Shown here piece by piece: positions 17,804-25,251 of a stretch of 64,000 nt of DNA. Under the pieces are notes generated by a model that saw nothing but the letters and a program-made list of their open reading frames with translations, did not search any database and was not told the origin of the DNA. The stretch lies in contig LFCN01000006.1 of NCBI GenBank assembly GCA_001189075.1, forward strand, positions 434,001-498,000, given 5' to 3'. This stretch comes from Parcubacteria bacterium C7867-004 (GTDB lineage: Bacteria > Patescibacteria > Paceibacteria > UBA9973 > UBA2103). The stretch's first letter is position 1. Every line of letters begins with the position of its first letter. Both the position numbers and the translations under genes were made by a program.

Positions 17804-18712
17804 ATGGCACTCAAGGACATCAAGACGAAGATCAAGGCAACCGAGCGCATGCACAAAGTGACACGCGCAATGGAAGCCGTGTCTGCCGTGAAGATGAGGA
17901 AGACCCAAGGCTCGGCGTTCTTGGGTCGTCCGTACGCGCGTGCAGCACTCGCTATCCTTGCTCGTCTTTCAGGAAGCGCAGACCTCGCGCGTCATCCACT
18001 TGCGAAGGACAGGGAGGTCAAGCGTACGGCACTGATAATTATCACCAGCGATAAGGGACTTGCCGGCGGGCTCAACAGCGGCGTGATCAAGGCAGCAGCA
18101 AGTGCGATAAGCGGACGGGCAGTCGCTGATATCACGGTATTCGCGTACGGACGCAAGGGTGAGGAATACTTTGCTCGCCGTGACTACGCGATCGCTCGCG
18201 CAATTGAGAACAAGGTGGACGATGTGCCGGTTTCGGTCATGGAGGAGCTTTCAGCTGAGTTATCGAAAGGATTCCTTGCAGGAGAGTACGACGAAGTCGT
18301 CGCGGTCTACAGCAATTTCAAGTCAACCTTCGAGCAAATCCCGACCGTCCGTCGTCTCCTGCCGCTTTCGATCGATACGCTTACGCAGCTGGTAACTGAT
18401 ATCCAGCCGGTAAAAGGCAAGTGGAGCGAGATGGGTGCTATCGAATCACCTGCCTCGTATTCGGTCGAGCCGTCGGATGAGGATGTGCTGGGACTCTTGG
18501 TGCCGAAACTCGTATCGGTCTCGCTCTATCACATGCTGCTCGAGTCGAAGGCGTCCGAACATTCAGCGCGCATGGTGGCGATGAAGAACGCGTCGGACAA
18601 GTCGAAGGAGGTGGTGCGCGATCTGACCCGCAAGTTCAACAAGGTCCGTCAGGCAGCGATTACCCGCGAGGTGTCGGAGATCGTGAGCGGCCGCGAGGCA
18701 TTATCAACATAG
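17804..18712 (+). CDS. atpG: F1Fo ATP synthase subunit gamma
   Basis: Central rotor shaft, 302 aa. Both terminal coiled-coil helices are clear: IKTKIKATERMHKVTRAMEA at the start and the closing helix with MKNASDKSKEVVRDL and FNKVRQAAITREVSEIVSG. The Rossmann-like middle domain includes ITSDKGLAGGLN. Follows atpA by 6 nt. Confidence 0.95.
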   Translation: MALKDIKTKIKATERMHKVTRAMEAVSAVKMRKTQGSAFLGRPYARAALAILARLSGSADLARHPLAKDREVKRTALIIITSDKGLAGGLNSGVIKAAASAISGRAVADITVFAYGRKGEEYFARRDYAIARAIENKVDDVPVSVMEELSAELSKGFLAGEYDEVVAVYSNFKSTFEQIPTVRRLLPLSIDTLTQLVTDIQPVKGKWSEMGAIESPASYSVEPSDEDVLGLLVPKLVSVSLYHMLLESKASEHSARMVAMKNASDKSKEVVRDLTRKFNKVRQAAITREVSEIVSGREALST

Positions 18713-18750
18713 GTTTGCATACCGGAACAAGAACAGCTAACGTACGAATT

Positions 18751-20127
18751 ATGAAAACAGGAACCATTACAGAAGTCATCGGGCCGATCGTCGAGGTGCA
18801 TTTCCCGGAGAATCGCCCCGCGATCCAGGACGCGCTCGTCATCGAGGCGAATGATATGCACGCCCGCATCGTCCTTGAAGTGGCTGCACACCTCGGCCTC
18901 GACCGTGTACGCACCATCGCCATGAGCGACACTGCGGGACTTGCTCGTCGCGAGACCGTGACTGCTACCGGCGCGCCGATCTCGGTTCCTGTAGGCCCTA
19001 ACTCCCTTGGCAGGCTTTTCAATGTCCTCGGCGAAGCTATCGACGGCAAGGGCGACATATCGAGTGACACGCCGCGCCTTCCGATCCACCGCCAGCCACC
19101 GGCATTCGATGAACAGACCACCAAGGCCGAGGTCTTTGAGACCGGTATCAAGGCGATCGACCTCATGACCCCGTTCATCAAGGGAGGAAAGGTCGGACTC
19201 TTCGGCGGAGCCGGAGTGGGTAAGACCGTTACCATCCAGGAGCTCATCCACAACGTCGCTTCTGAGCACGGCGGCTACTCGGTGTTCGCCGGTGTGGGAG
19301 AACGCGTGCGCGAGGGTAACGACCTCTATCATGAGATGGAAGAGACGGGTGTGCTTGATAAGACCGCGCTCGTATTCGGCCAGATGAACGAGGTGCCGGG
19401 CGCTCGTGCGCGCGTCGCGCTCACCGGCCTCACCCAGGCGGAATACTTCCGCGACGAAGGAGGAAAGGACGTCCTGTTCTTCATGGACAATGTCTTCCGC
19501 TTCATCCAGGCAGGATCCGAGGTGTCCTCGCTCCTTGGTCGCGTGCCATCGGCGGTGGGCTACCAGCCGACGCTCGCCGAAGAGATGGGCAAGCTCCAGG
19601 AGCGCATCACCTCGACAAAGAAGGGATCCATTACCTCCGTGCAGGCGGTGTACGTGCCGGCAGACGACCTCACGGACCCAGCTCCGGCGACCACGTTCGC
19701 GCACCTCGACGGTACCGTCGTGCTTTCGCGCGAACTCGCTTCACTCGGTATCTATCCTGCAATCGACCCACTTCTCTCGAACTCAACCGCGCTCACTCCC
19801 GAAATCGTAGGGCAGGAACACTACGAAGTTGCGAACAAGGTGAAGCAGCTGCTCCAGCGCTATAAGGATCTCCAGGACATCATCGCAATCCTCGGTATCG
19901 AGGAGCTTTCCGAAGAGGATCGCCTCACCGTATCTCGCGCTCGCAAACTCCAGCGCTTCCTCTCGCAGCCATTCAGCGTCGCTGAGGTGTTCACCGGAAC
20001 ACCGGGCGCATACGTCTCACGCGAAGAGACGGTTCGCGGATTCAAGGAGATCGTGGAAGGAAAGCATGACGAGAAGCCTGAGAATGCCTTCTACATGAAG
20101 GGCACCATCGACCAGGTCACTGCATAA
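18751..20127 (+). CDS. atpD: F1Fo ATP synthase subunit beta
   Basis: Catalytic F1 subunit of 458 aa. The P loop is GGAGVGKT, the catalytic segment GVGERVREGNDLYHEM is intact, and the DELSEED loop reads EELSEED. I start at MKTGTITEVIGP; the frame opens 36 bases earlier without similarity. The stop overlaps the atpC start (TAATG). Confidence 0.97.
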   Translation: MKTGTITEVIGPIVEVHFPENRPAIQDALVIEANDMHARIVLEVAAHLGLDRVRTIAMSDTAGLARRETVTATGAPISVPVGPNSLGRLFNVLGEAIDGKGDISSDTPRLPIHRQPPAFDEQTTKAEVFETGIKAIDLMTPFIKGGKVGLFGGAGVGKTVTIQELIHNVASEHGGYSVFAGVGERVREGNDLYHEMEETGVLDKTALVFGQMNEVPGARARVALTGLTQAEYFRDEGGKDVLFFMDNVFRFIQAGSEVSSLLGRVPSAVGYQPTLAEEMGKLQERITSTKKGSITSVQAVYVPADDLTDPAPATTFAHLDGTVVLSRELASLGIYPAIDPLLSNSTALTPEIVGQEHYEVANKVKQLLQRYKDLQDIIAILGIEELSEEDRLTVSRARKLQRFLSQPFSVAEVFTGTPGAYVSREETVRGFKEIVEGKHDEKPENAFYMKGTIDQVTA

Positions 20128-20375
20128 TGGCAAAGACGTTCCATCTCACCATCGCGAAGATAGGAGAGAACCTCTTCGATGGAGAGGCGCAATCGGTCAC
20201 GCTTCCGGGCGCTGAAGGTAGCTTCACGGTAATGGCAGGGCACGAGGCATTCGTCACGCCGCTTACAGACGGGAATGCGAAGATAAAGGATGCCGCAGGG
20301 GAGGAGATCTCCTTTCCGATCGAGAAGGGTGCACTGGCGGAAGTGTCCGGCAATCAGGCGACAGTGCTCTTATAA
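20127..20375 (+). CDS. atpC: F1Fo ATP synthase subunit epsilon, short form
   Basis: An 82-aa protein that is the N-terminal beta-sandwich of epsilon (GEAQSVTLPGAEGSFTV, GHEAFVTPL). The C-terminal two-helix domain that inhibits ATP hydrolysis in many bacteria is absent. The operon therefore lacks this brake, which fits an enzyme that may run in the hydrolysis direction. Last gene of the operon. Confidence 0.92.
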   Translation: MAKTFHLTIAKIGENLFDGEAQSVTLPGAEGSFTVMAGHEAFVTPLTDGNAKIKDAAGEEISFPIEKGALAEVSGNQATVLL

Positions 20376-20422
20376 GACGCGACTGCTTTACAGGCGTCCG
20401 TCATACGTCATAATCGAAACAC

Positions 20423-20878
20423 ATGAGCGGCGAGACCATATACGACTCCCGGAACGAGGCTCAGCCCACGCACTATCACGGCGATCTTGTTCGTGGTCTT
20501 TTCGTGGCCGCAGCAGTACTCGTCTTCCTGACCCAGTTCATAGGAGCGAGACTTCCGTACTCGAGCGGCGGACTGATACTCATCATCCTTGTACTCGTCA
20601 TTGCCGCAGGAATCACCAACCCTGTACAGCGCTGGATCCACTGGGCTAATGCCGCTATCTCCGTTATCGGCGTACTCATGTTTGGGGGATTGGCGCTTGC
20701 GCGATTTGACTCGAACCCCGCGTTTCTTTCCCAGAACGTCATCGTGCCCATCATCGCGGTTATCTTCATCGGTACGCTCTATTTCTCAACCGCCACCGTC
20801 CGTGGATTCCTCGTCCCCCATGTGGATCCAAACGACGAGCCCGAAGATCCTCGCCTCTATATCGCAGATCCTGAGTAG
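20423..20878 (+). CDS. hypothetical membrane protein
   Basis: A 151-aa protein with four hydrophobic segments after a short polar N-terminus, then an acidic tail (DPNDEPEDPRLYIADPE). I recognise no family. It lies 47 nt after atpC and may be read with the ATP synthase operon; a link to the complex is only positional. Confidence 0.75.
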   Translation: MSGETIYDSRNEAQPTHYHGDLVRGLFVAAAVLVFLTQFIGARLPYSSGGLILIILVLVIAAGITNPVQRWIHWANAAISVIGVLMFGGLALARFDSNPAFLSQNVIVPIIAVIFIGTLYFSTATVRGFLVPHVDPNDEPEDPRLYIADPE

Positions 20879-20922
20879 ACAGCATAAGCCGTAGTTCTGG
20901 AGCCTGGTCCAAAAATCCTTTG

Positions 20923-20931
20923 TGATATAAT
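20923..20931 (+). promoter_or_regulatory. extended -10 promoter of the 20941 gene
   Basis: TGATATAAT ending 9 nt before the ATG. Confidence 0.55.
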
Positions 20932-20940
20932 TTCACTACT

Positions 20941-21171
20941 ATGATCCAGCAATTCCTCATAAAACAGGCGCTCAAGATGAAAATGAAGGATGTGCCGGAA
21001 GCGCAGCGCGAGCAGATTCTCGCGCTGGTCGAGAAGAATCCTGACCTCTTCAAGAAAATAGGCGAGGAAGTCGATAACCGAGTGAAGAAGGGAGGCGAGA
21101 ACCAGATGAAAGCCACTATGGAGGTTATGAAGAAGTATCGGGCCGAGCTTTCTGGTCTCATGCAGAAATAA
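20941..21171 (+). CDS. small helical hypothetical protein
   Basis: A 76-aa, highly charged, probably all-helical protein. It begins MIQQFLIKQALKMKMKDVPE and contains a pattern (EAQREQILALVEKNPDLFKKI) seen in small proteins of related genomes, though I cannot name a family. It is followed after 4 nt by the flavodoxin-fold reductase gene, so the two are likely cotranscribed. Confidence 0.7.
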   Translation: MIQQFLIKQALKMKMKDVPEAQREQILALVEKNPDLFKKIGEEVDNRVKKGGENQMKATMEVMKKYRAELSGLMQK

Positions 21172-21175
21172 GACG

Positions 21176-21760
21176 ATGAAATCAAAAAAGATTTTCATAC
21201 TGCTTGGTCATCCGGATGCGGGACCGGAACCTATGTCGCGCCAGCTCGCGGATGCGTATGAGGCGGCAGCACGTGCAGCCGGACACGAAGTGCGTCGTAC
21301 GAATATATTCGATCTTTCCTTCGATCCGGTACTGCACAAAGGATATCGAGCGATACAGGAGCTTGAACCTGACCTCAAGGCGGTGCAGGAGAATATCTCC
21401 TGGTGCGAGCATTTCATTATCTTCCATCCGAACTGGTGGGGTGGTATGCCTGCGCTCCTTAAGGGGCTATGGGATCGCCTATTCCTTCCGCGGTTTGCGT
21501 TCCGCATGTGGAAGAGCCGTATGGGATGGACCCCGATGCTCAAGGGCCGCAGCGCGCGCATTGTTGTTACGTGTGGAAATCCCGCGATCCTCGATTATCT
21601 TGCGTTTGGAGACTTTACTGCGTCCCTCAAGCGCTCACTTCTCCAGTTCGCTGGCTTCCGCACCCGCGTAACCACGTTCGGGCTTTCGGAAACCTCACCT
21701 GACAAGAAGAAGGAGAGTTGGAAGCGGAAGATCGCTTCATACGGCAAGCGCGGTATATAA
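21176..21760 (+). CDS. flavodoxin-fold NAD(P)H:quinone oxidoreductase family protein
   Basis: A 194-aa protein of the Flavodoxin_2/NQO1 type. The N-terminal FMN/FAD phosphate loop is LLGHPDAGPEPMSRQLADAY, and the family signature FHPNWWGGMPALLKGLWDRL is clear, followed by the active-site glycine segment VVTCGNP. It would reduce quinones or related acceptors with NAD(P)H. Confidence 0.85.
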   Translation: MKSKKIFILLGHPDAGPEPMSRQLADAYEAAARAAGHEVRRTNIFDLSFDPVLHKGYRAIQELEPDLKAVQENISWCEHFIIFHPNWWGGMPALLKGLWDRLFLPRFAFRMWKSRMGWTPMLKGRSARIVVTCGNPAILDYLAFGDFTASLKRSLLQFAGFRTRVTTFGLSETSPDKKKESWKRKIASYGKRGI

Positions 21761-21959
21761 ACGTCTAAAGGCTCCACAGAATATGTGAAGCCTCGAAAGT
21801 TTGTTTGCTCTATTCCCTAATAAGGGAACTCCCACGACAGCATTCCTTACGGAACCTATCAGCACGATCGCGTGAGCGACGGCAGGGCCAGGACATCTTT
21901 TTGTTTGCCTGGTAGAGCGGGGTGCGAGAGTGAACTCGCGGATTGTTGAAGAGCTGGCC

Positions 21960-22541
21960 CTAGATGCCGCTGTGGCCGTAGTCGACGCGCACGAAGGCCG
22001 GCTCAGGCGGTCCGCGATTGGCCCACACAAAGCATTCCCACAAGACTACGCCGATGGCGATAATGGCTATGGTCAGTATGAGCGCAAGCACGCCGCCCGG
22101 GATCTCGAACCCGGCCTTTTCAGCGGCTGGCTCCGAGGCTTCCGGGGCGTCGATAGCGACGGCGGTCGCAACTTCAGCTTTCGCCGTCGTCTGGATTCCT
22201 GCCTCCACCTTCTTCCAGAGCGAGTCATGGAAGACGGTGTTGCGCGCCTCATCGATGCTCGGTTGATCGAGCTTCACGGTCTCGCCGCCGGCGCACTTGG
22301 CCAGCGTCACCTGGGTGCCGACGCTTGCGCGCCGCCAGCCCGACAGGTCGCTCTTGGCGCCGTACTGCGCCACGATGTTGGCGTTAACGGGGAGGTCGAG
22401 CGTATCGAGCATGCAGCTCGCGATCGCCGCGTTGGTTGCGGCAGTCGGAGCGATCTGCGGTGCAGACTGCGCCATCGCCTGCGTACCGCAGACGATCATG
22501 CAGAACGCGAAAAGCATCGCTGCTATCTGCCTCAACGACAT
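21960..22541 (-). CDS. exported hypothetical protein with C-terminal membrane anchor, possible cargo gene
   Basis: A 193-aa protein with a signal peptide ending near MAQSAP, a soluble part with three cysteines, a negatively charged linker rich in Ala and Glu, and one C-terminal membrane helix (GGVLALILTIAIIAIGVVLW). I recognise no family. It has a good Shine-Dalgarno (taggaga, 8 nt from ATG) and a TTGACA element upstream, unlike resident genes. It lies alone, on the opposite strand to its neighbours. The style suggests acquisition from a proteobacterium-like donor. Confidence 0.6.
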   Translation of the reverse strand: MSLRQIAAMLFAFCMIVCGTQAMAQSAPQIAPTAATNAAIASCMLDTLDLPVNANIVAQYGAKSDLSGWRRASVGTQVTLAKCAGGETVKLDQPSIDEARNTVFHDSLWKKVEAGIQTTAKAEVATAVAIDAPEASEPAAEKAGFEIPGGVLALILTIAIIAIGVVLWECFVWANRGPPEPAFVRVDYGHSGI

Positions 22542-22632
22542 GGGTATTTCTCCTACGGAATGTTCGGGGTTGGTAATCCCTGAGATAAGAGGCGAATGCC
22601 GCTTGCCTCAAGGATTGCGGAAGGGTTCCGTT

Positions 22633-22664
22633 AGTATAATGACCGATTTATATGAAAATGTCAA
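22633..22664 (-). promoter_or_regulatory. TTGACA-type promoter of the 21960 gene
   Basis: The -35 is TTGACA on the minus strand (22659-22664). The best -10 candidates are CATTAT at 17-bp spacing or TATACT at 20-bp spacing, so the exact -10 is uncertain. Confidence 0.45.
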
Positions 22665-22725
22665 TAAACTATGGGCTCATATTTCTTTGCGTTTTGGCTC
22701 CTTTACCGCTAGGGTACTTCTATCT

Positions 22726-23823
22726 ATGCTAAAAATCGGAATCGTCGGACTCCCGAACGTCGGGAAGTCCACTCTCTTCAATGCGCTCACCAAAGCGGCG
22801 GTTCCCGCCGAGAATTACCCGTTCTGCACCATCGATCCTTCTGTAGGTGTCGTGGGTGTACCGGACGAGCGGCTTGATCGCCTTACTGAGCTCTCGAAGT
22901 CAGAGAAGACCGTTCCCGCTGCCATCGAGTTCGTTGATATCGCTGGATTGGTTAAGGGTGCCTCCGAAGGAGAAGGGCTCGGCAATCAGTTTCTTTCGCA
23001 TATACGCGAGGTGGACGCCATTCTTCAGATGGTGCGATTCTTCGATGATCCGGATGTCATCCATGTTCATGGAGACGTGGATCCGGTCCGTGATATCGAG
23101 GTTATAAACCTGGAACTCATCCTTGCTGATCAACAGTCGGTTTCAGGTCGTCGTGACCGGCTCAAGGGGGACGTTAAGGCGGGGAAGAAAGAGGCAGTTG
23201 CAGAAGAAGCGGTGCTTTCTAAGATCGAGCAGGCACTTCTTGCGGGGAAGCTTGCACGTACCGCAGGGCTTACGGACGAAGAAGCGCTCCTCATCAAGTC
23301 CCTGAACCTGCTTACCATGAAGCCGATACTCTATTCCTTCAACGGGAAGGCCGGCGGACACAATCTCTCTGAGATGAATGACGGCCGTGCTGCAGCTGCC
23401 TATGAGCTCGTGGAATCACTCGGCGGAAAGTACGTGGGAGTTGATGCGCGTACCGAGCATGAACTGAATGATGTCGCGGGAGAGGACAAGGAGATGTTCC
23501 GCTCGGAGCTCGGCGTGCAGGTGGACGGACTTGATGCGCTTATTCGCGGCGCCTATGAGACGCTCGGTCTCATCACCTTCTTCACTACCGGACCGAAAGA
23601 ATCCCGTGCATGGACCGTAAAGCGAGGAGCTACCGCTCCTGAAGCAGGAGCCGCTATCCATAACGACTTCAAAGATAAGTTCATTCGCGCTGAGGTTATC
23701 GCGACACCGACACTACTACTGGATGGATCCTGGAGTGCCGCTCGTGACAAGGGCGATATACGAACGGAAGGGAAGACGTATGTGGTGCAGGATGGAGACG
23801 TGATGGTGTTTCTCCATAGCTAG
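22726..23823 (+). CDS. ychF: redox-regulated ATPase YchF (Obg family)
   Basis: A ribosome-associated P-loop NTPase, 365 aa. It has the P loop GLPNVGKST, switch DIAGLVKGASEGEGLGNQFL, the helical insert, and a C-terminal TGS domain (LITFFTTGPKESRAWTV). The base-specificity motif, normally NxxE after KPxxY, here reads KPILYSFNGKAG, so the usual Glu is absent or shifted. I start at MLKIGIVGLPN; the frame runs upstream without similarity. Confidence 0.94.
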   Translation: MLKIGIVGLPNVGKSTLFNALTKAAVPAENYPFCTIDPSVGVVGVPDERLDRLTELSKSEKTVPAAIEFVDIAGLVKGASEGEGLGNQFLSHIREVDAILQMVRFFDDPDVIHVHGDVDPVRDIEVINLELILADQQSVSGRRDRLKGDVKAGKKEAVAEEAVLSKIEQALLAGKLARTAGLTDEEALLIKSLNLLTMKPILYSFNGKAGGHNLSEMNDGRAAAAYELVESLGGKYVGVDARTEHELNDVAGEDKEMFRSELGVQVDGLDALIRGAYETLGLITFFTTGPKESRAWTVKRGATAPEAGAAIHNDFKDKFIRAEVIATPTLLLDGSWSAARDKGDIRTEGKTYVVQDGDVMVFLHS

Positions 23824-23839
23824 TACAAAAAGAAAAAGA

Positions 23840-23865
23840 GACGCCGTACCCGAAGGCCGTGCGTC
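23840..23865 (-). terminator. terminator of the 23895 gene
   Basis: gacgc (23840-23844) pairs with gcgtc (23861-23865), with partial pairing inside. On the minus strand it is followed by a long T-rich run (to about 23825). It lies just after the ychF stop. Confidence 0.6.
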
Positions 23866-23894
23866 CCCTATTGTTGCGTGAGCCGGCGGTCAGA

Positions 23895-24107
23895 TCACTC
23901 TTCGAATGAGACCACAGGGCTCGTTCGCAGGAACTTGTCACCCGGCAGGCCGCTGAGGAACATCGGCGTGCCGACCTCGACCGTGCTGAGCTTGGTGCCG
24001 ACAATGGGCGAGCCACAGTCCTGGCCTTGCTCATCGATCTTCTGGACCGTGACCTCGTCGCCGTTGTGGGTAACTCTGTAGATCGAATTTTCAGTGTGAA
24101 CCAGCAT
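23895..24107 (-). CDS. small hypothetical protein, cargo-type gene
   Basis: A 70-aa protein beginning MLVHTENSIYRVTHNGDEV, predicted to be mostly beta strand, possibly a small SH3-like or OB-like barrel. I recognise no family. It has the most canonical expression signals in the window: promoter TTGACA-16 bp-TACAAT, leader with aggaggag before the ATG, and its own terminator. I use the ATG at 24107; a TTG lies one codon upstream. No neighbour shares its orientation. Confidence 0.65.
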   Translation of the reverse strand: MLVHTENSIYRVTHNGDEVTVQKIDEQGQDCGSPIVGTKLSTVEVGTPMFLSGLPGDKFLRTSPVVSFEE

Positions 24108-24136
24108 CAAACCCTCCTCCTAGAACGGTAGGATAT

Positions 24137-24164
24137 ATTGTACATATATAAATGTAAGTGTCAA
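24137..24164 (-). promoter_or_regulatory. canonical sigma70 promoter of the 23895 gene
   Basis: On the minus strand, -35 TTGACA (24159-24164), a 16-bp spacer, and -10 TACAAT (24137-24142). It is followed by an aggagg ribosome-binding site. Confidence 0.7.
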
Positions 24165-24213
24165 CATGTGCTAGACACCGACAGTGTATTTCTGAATCCT
24201 TCATTTTTTCCCA

Positions 24214-24222
24214 TGCTATAGT
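24214..24222 (+). promoter_or_regulatory. extended -10 promoter of the DUF5671 gene
   Basis: TGCTATAGT ending 8 nt before the ATG at 24231. Confidence 0.55.
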
Positions 24223-24230
24223 TTTCGCAT

Positions 24231-25217
24231 ATGGAAACAGCACCTGCACAGGCACCAACGAACATGAAGACGACCGCACGGGATTTCTTCCTGTGGGTCG
24301 GTGCGGTTATCGCGCTCTACGGAAGCGTGATATCGATGATCACGCTCCTCTTCGAATACGTTAACCACGCATTCCCTGATCCGCTCGCGTATTCCGGAGA
24401 TCCATACTCGAGCTCCGTCCGCTTCGCTATGGCGGCGCTCATAGTGCTTGTCCCGACGACGCTCGTGCTGCTTCACATCATCCGGAAGACCATAGAGAAG
24501 GAATCGGCGCGCGCAAATATCTGGGTAAGGCGCTGGGCGCTCGTGCTGACGCTCTTCATCGCGACCGTCACGGTACTCGCTGACCTGATCACTCTCATCA
24601 ACACCTTCCTCGGCGGCGAGGTGACGATGCGCTTCGGGCTCAAGGTAGCAATCGTACTCTTGGTAGCGCTCGGCGTATTCCTCCACTTCCTCGCTGATCT
24701 CAAGGGATACTGGCTCGCCAATGGAAGGAAAGCGCTTATGGTTGGTATCGGCGTCTTCATACTGACCATCTCTATCATCGGTTCTGGCTTCTTCATCATT
24801 GGAAGTCCGGGTACCGTCCGTCTCCTTCGCTATGACGAGCAGAAGGTGCAGGATCTCCAGAACATTCAGTACCAGATCACGTACCACTTCCAGCAGAAGA
24901 ACGAGCTTCCTCCTAACCTCGAAGCATTGAATGATCCATTATCAGGCTTCGTCGTACCTGTCGACGATCAGACCGGGAAGCCGTACACCTATCAGGTAAC
25001 GGCGCCGTACACCTTCTATCTCTGCGCTACCTTCAACCGCGAGACGCCTGACACTACCGGCAAAGGGCCGTATCCTGCGCGAGACTACTCCTACACCTCG
25101 ATGGGTATGGGTATCGACGACACGTGGACCCATACCGCCGGACAAGGTTGCTTCACGCGCACTATCGACCCGGACAAGTATCCTCCGTTCCGCGACCCGA
25201 AGCCGCTTCCTATCTAG
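24231..25217 (+). CDS. DUF5671 domain membrane protein
   Basis: A 328-aa membrane protein. Residues from about 10 to 150 match the DUF5671 pattern (ARDFFLWVGAVIALYGSVIS, LFEYVNHAFPDPL) over four membrane helices, and a fifth helix follows near residue 175. The C-terminal ~130 residues are extracytoplasmic. They begin with a conserved-looking helix (RYDEQKVQDLQNIQYQI) and contain two cysteines that could form a disulfide. Such proteins are common in Patescibacteria; function unknown. Confidence 0.8.
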   Translation: METAPAQAPTNMKTTARDFFLWVGAVIALYGSVISMITLLFEYVNHAFPDPLAYSGDPYSSSVRFAMAALIVLVPTTLVLLHIIRKTIEKESARANIWVRRWALVLTLFIATVTVLADLITLINTFLGGEVTMRFGLKVAIVLLVALGVFLHFLADLKGYWLANGRKALMVGIGVFILTISIIGSGFFIIGSPGTVRLLRYDEQKVQDLQNIQYQITYHFQQKNELPPNLEALNDPLSGFVVPVDDQTGKPYTYQVTAPYTFYLCATFNRETPDTTGKGPYPARDYSYTSMGMGIDDTWTHTAGQGCFTRTIDPDKYPPFRDPKPLPI

Positions 25218-25251
25218 CGCTCACGGGCCTTCCGTGTCAGCATACTGATTC

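Noticed and set aside
22297..22725. A longer ychF start extending the frame to 22297
   Set aside because: The extra 143 codons run antisense through the 21960 gene and its promoter. YchF similarity starts exactly at MLKIGIVGLPN.
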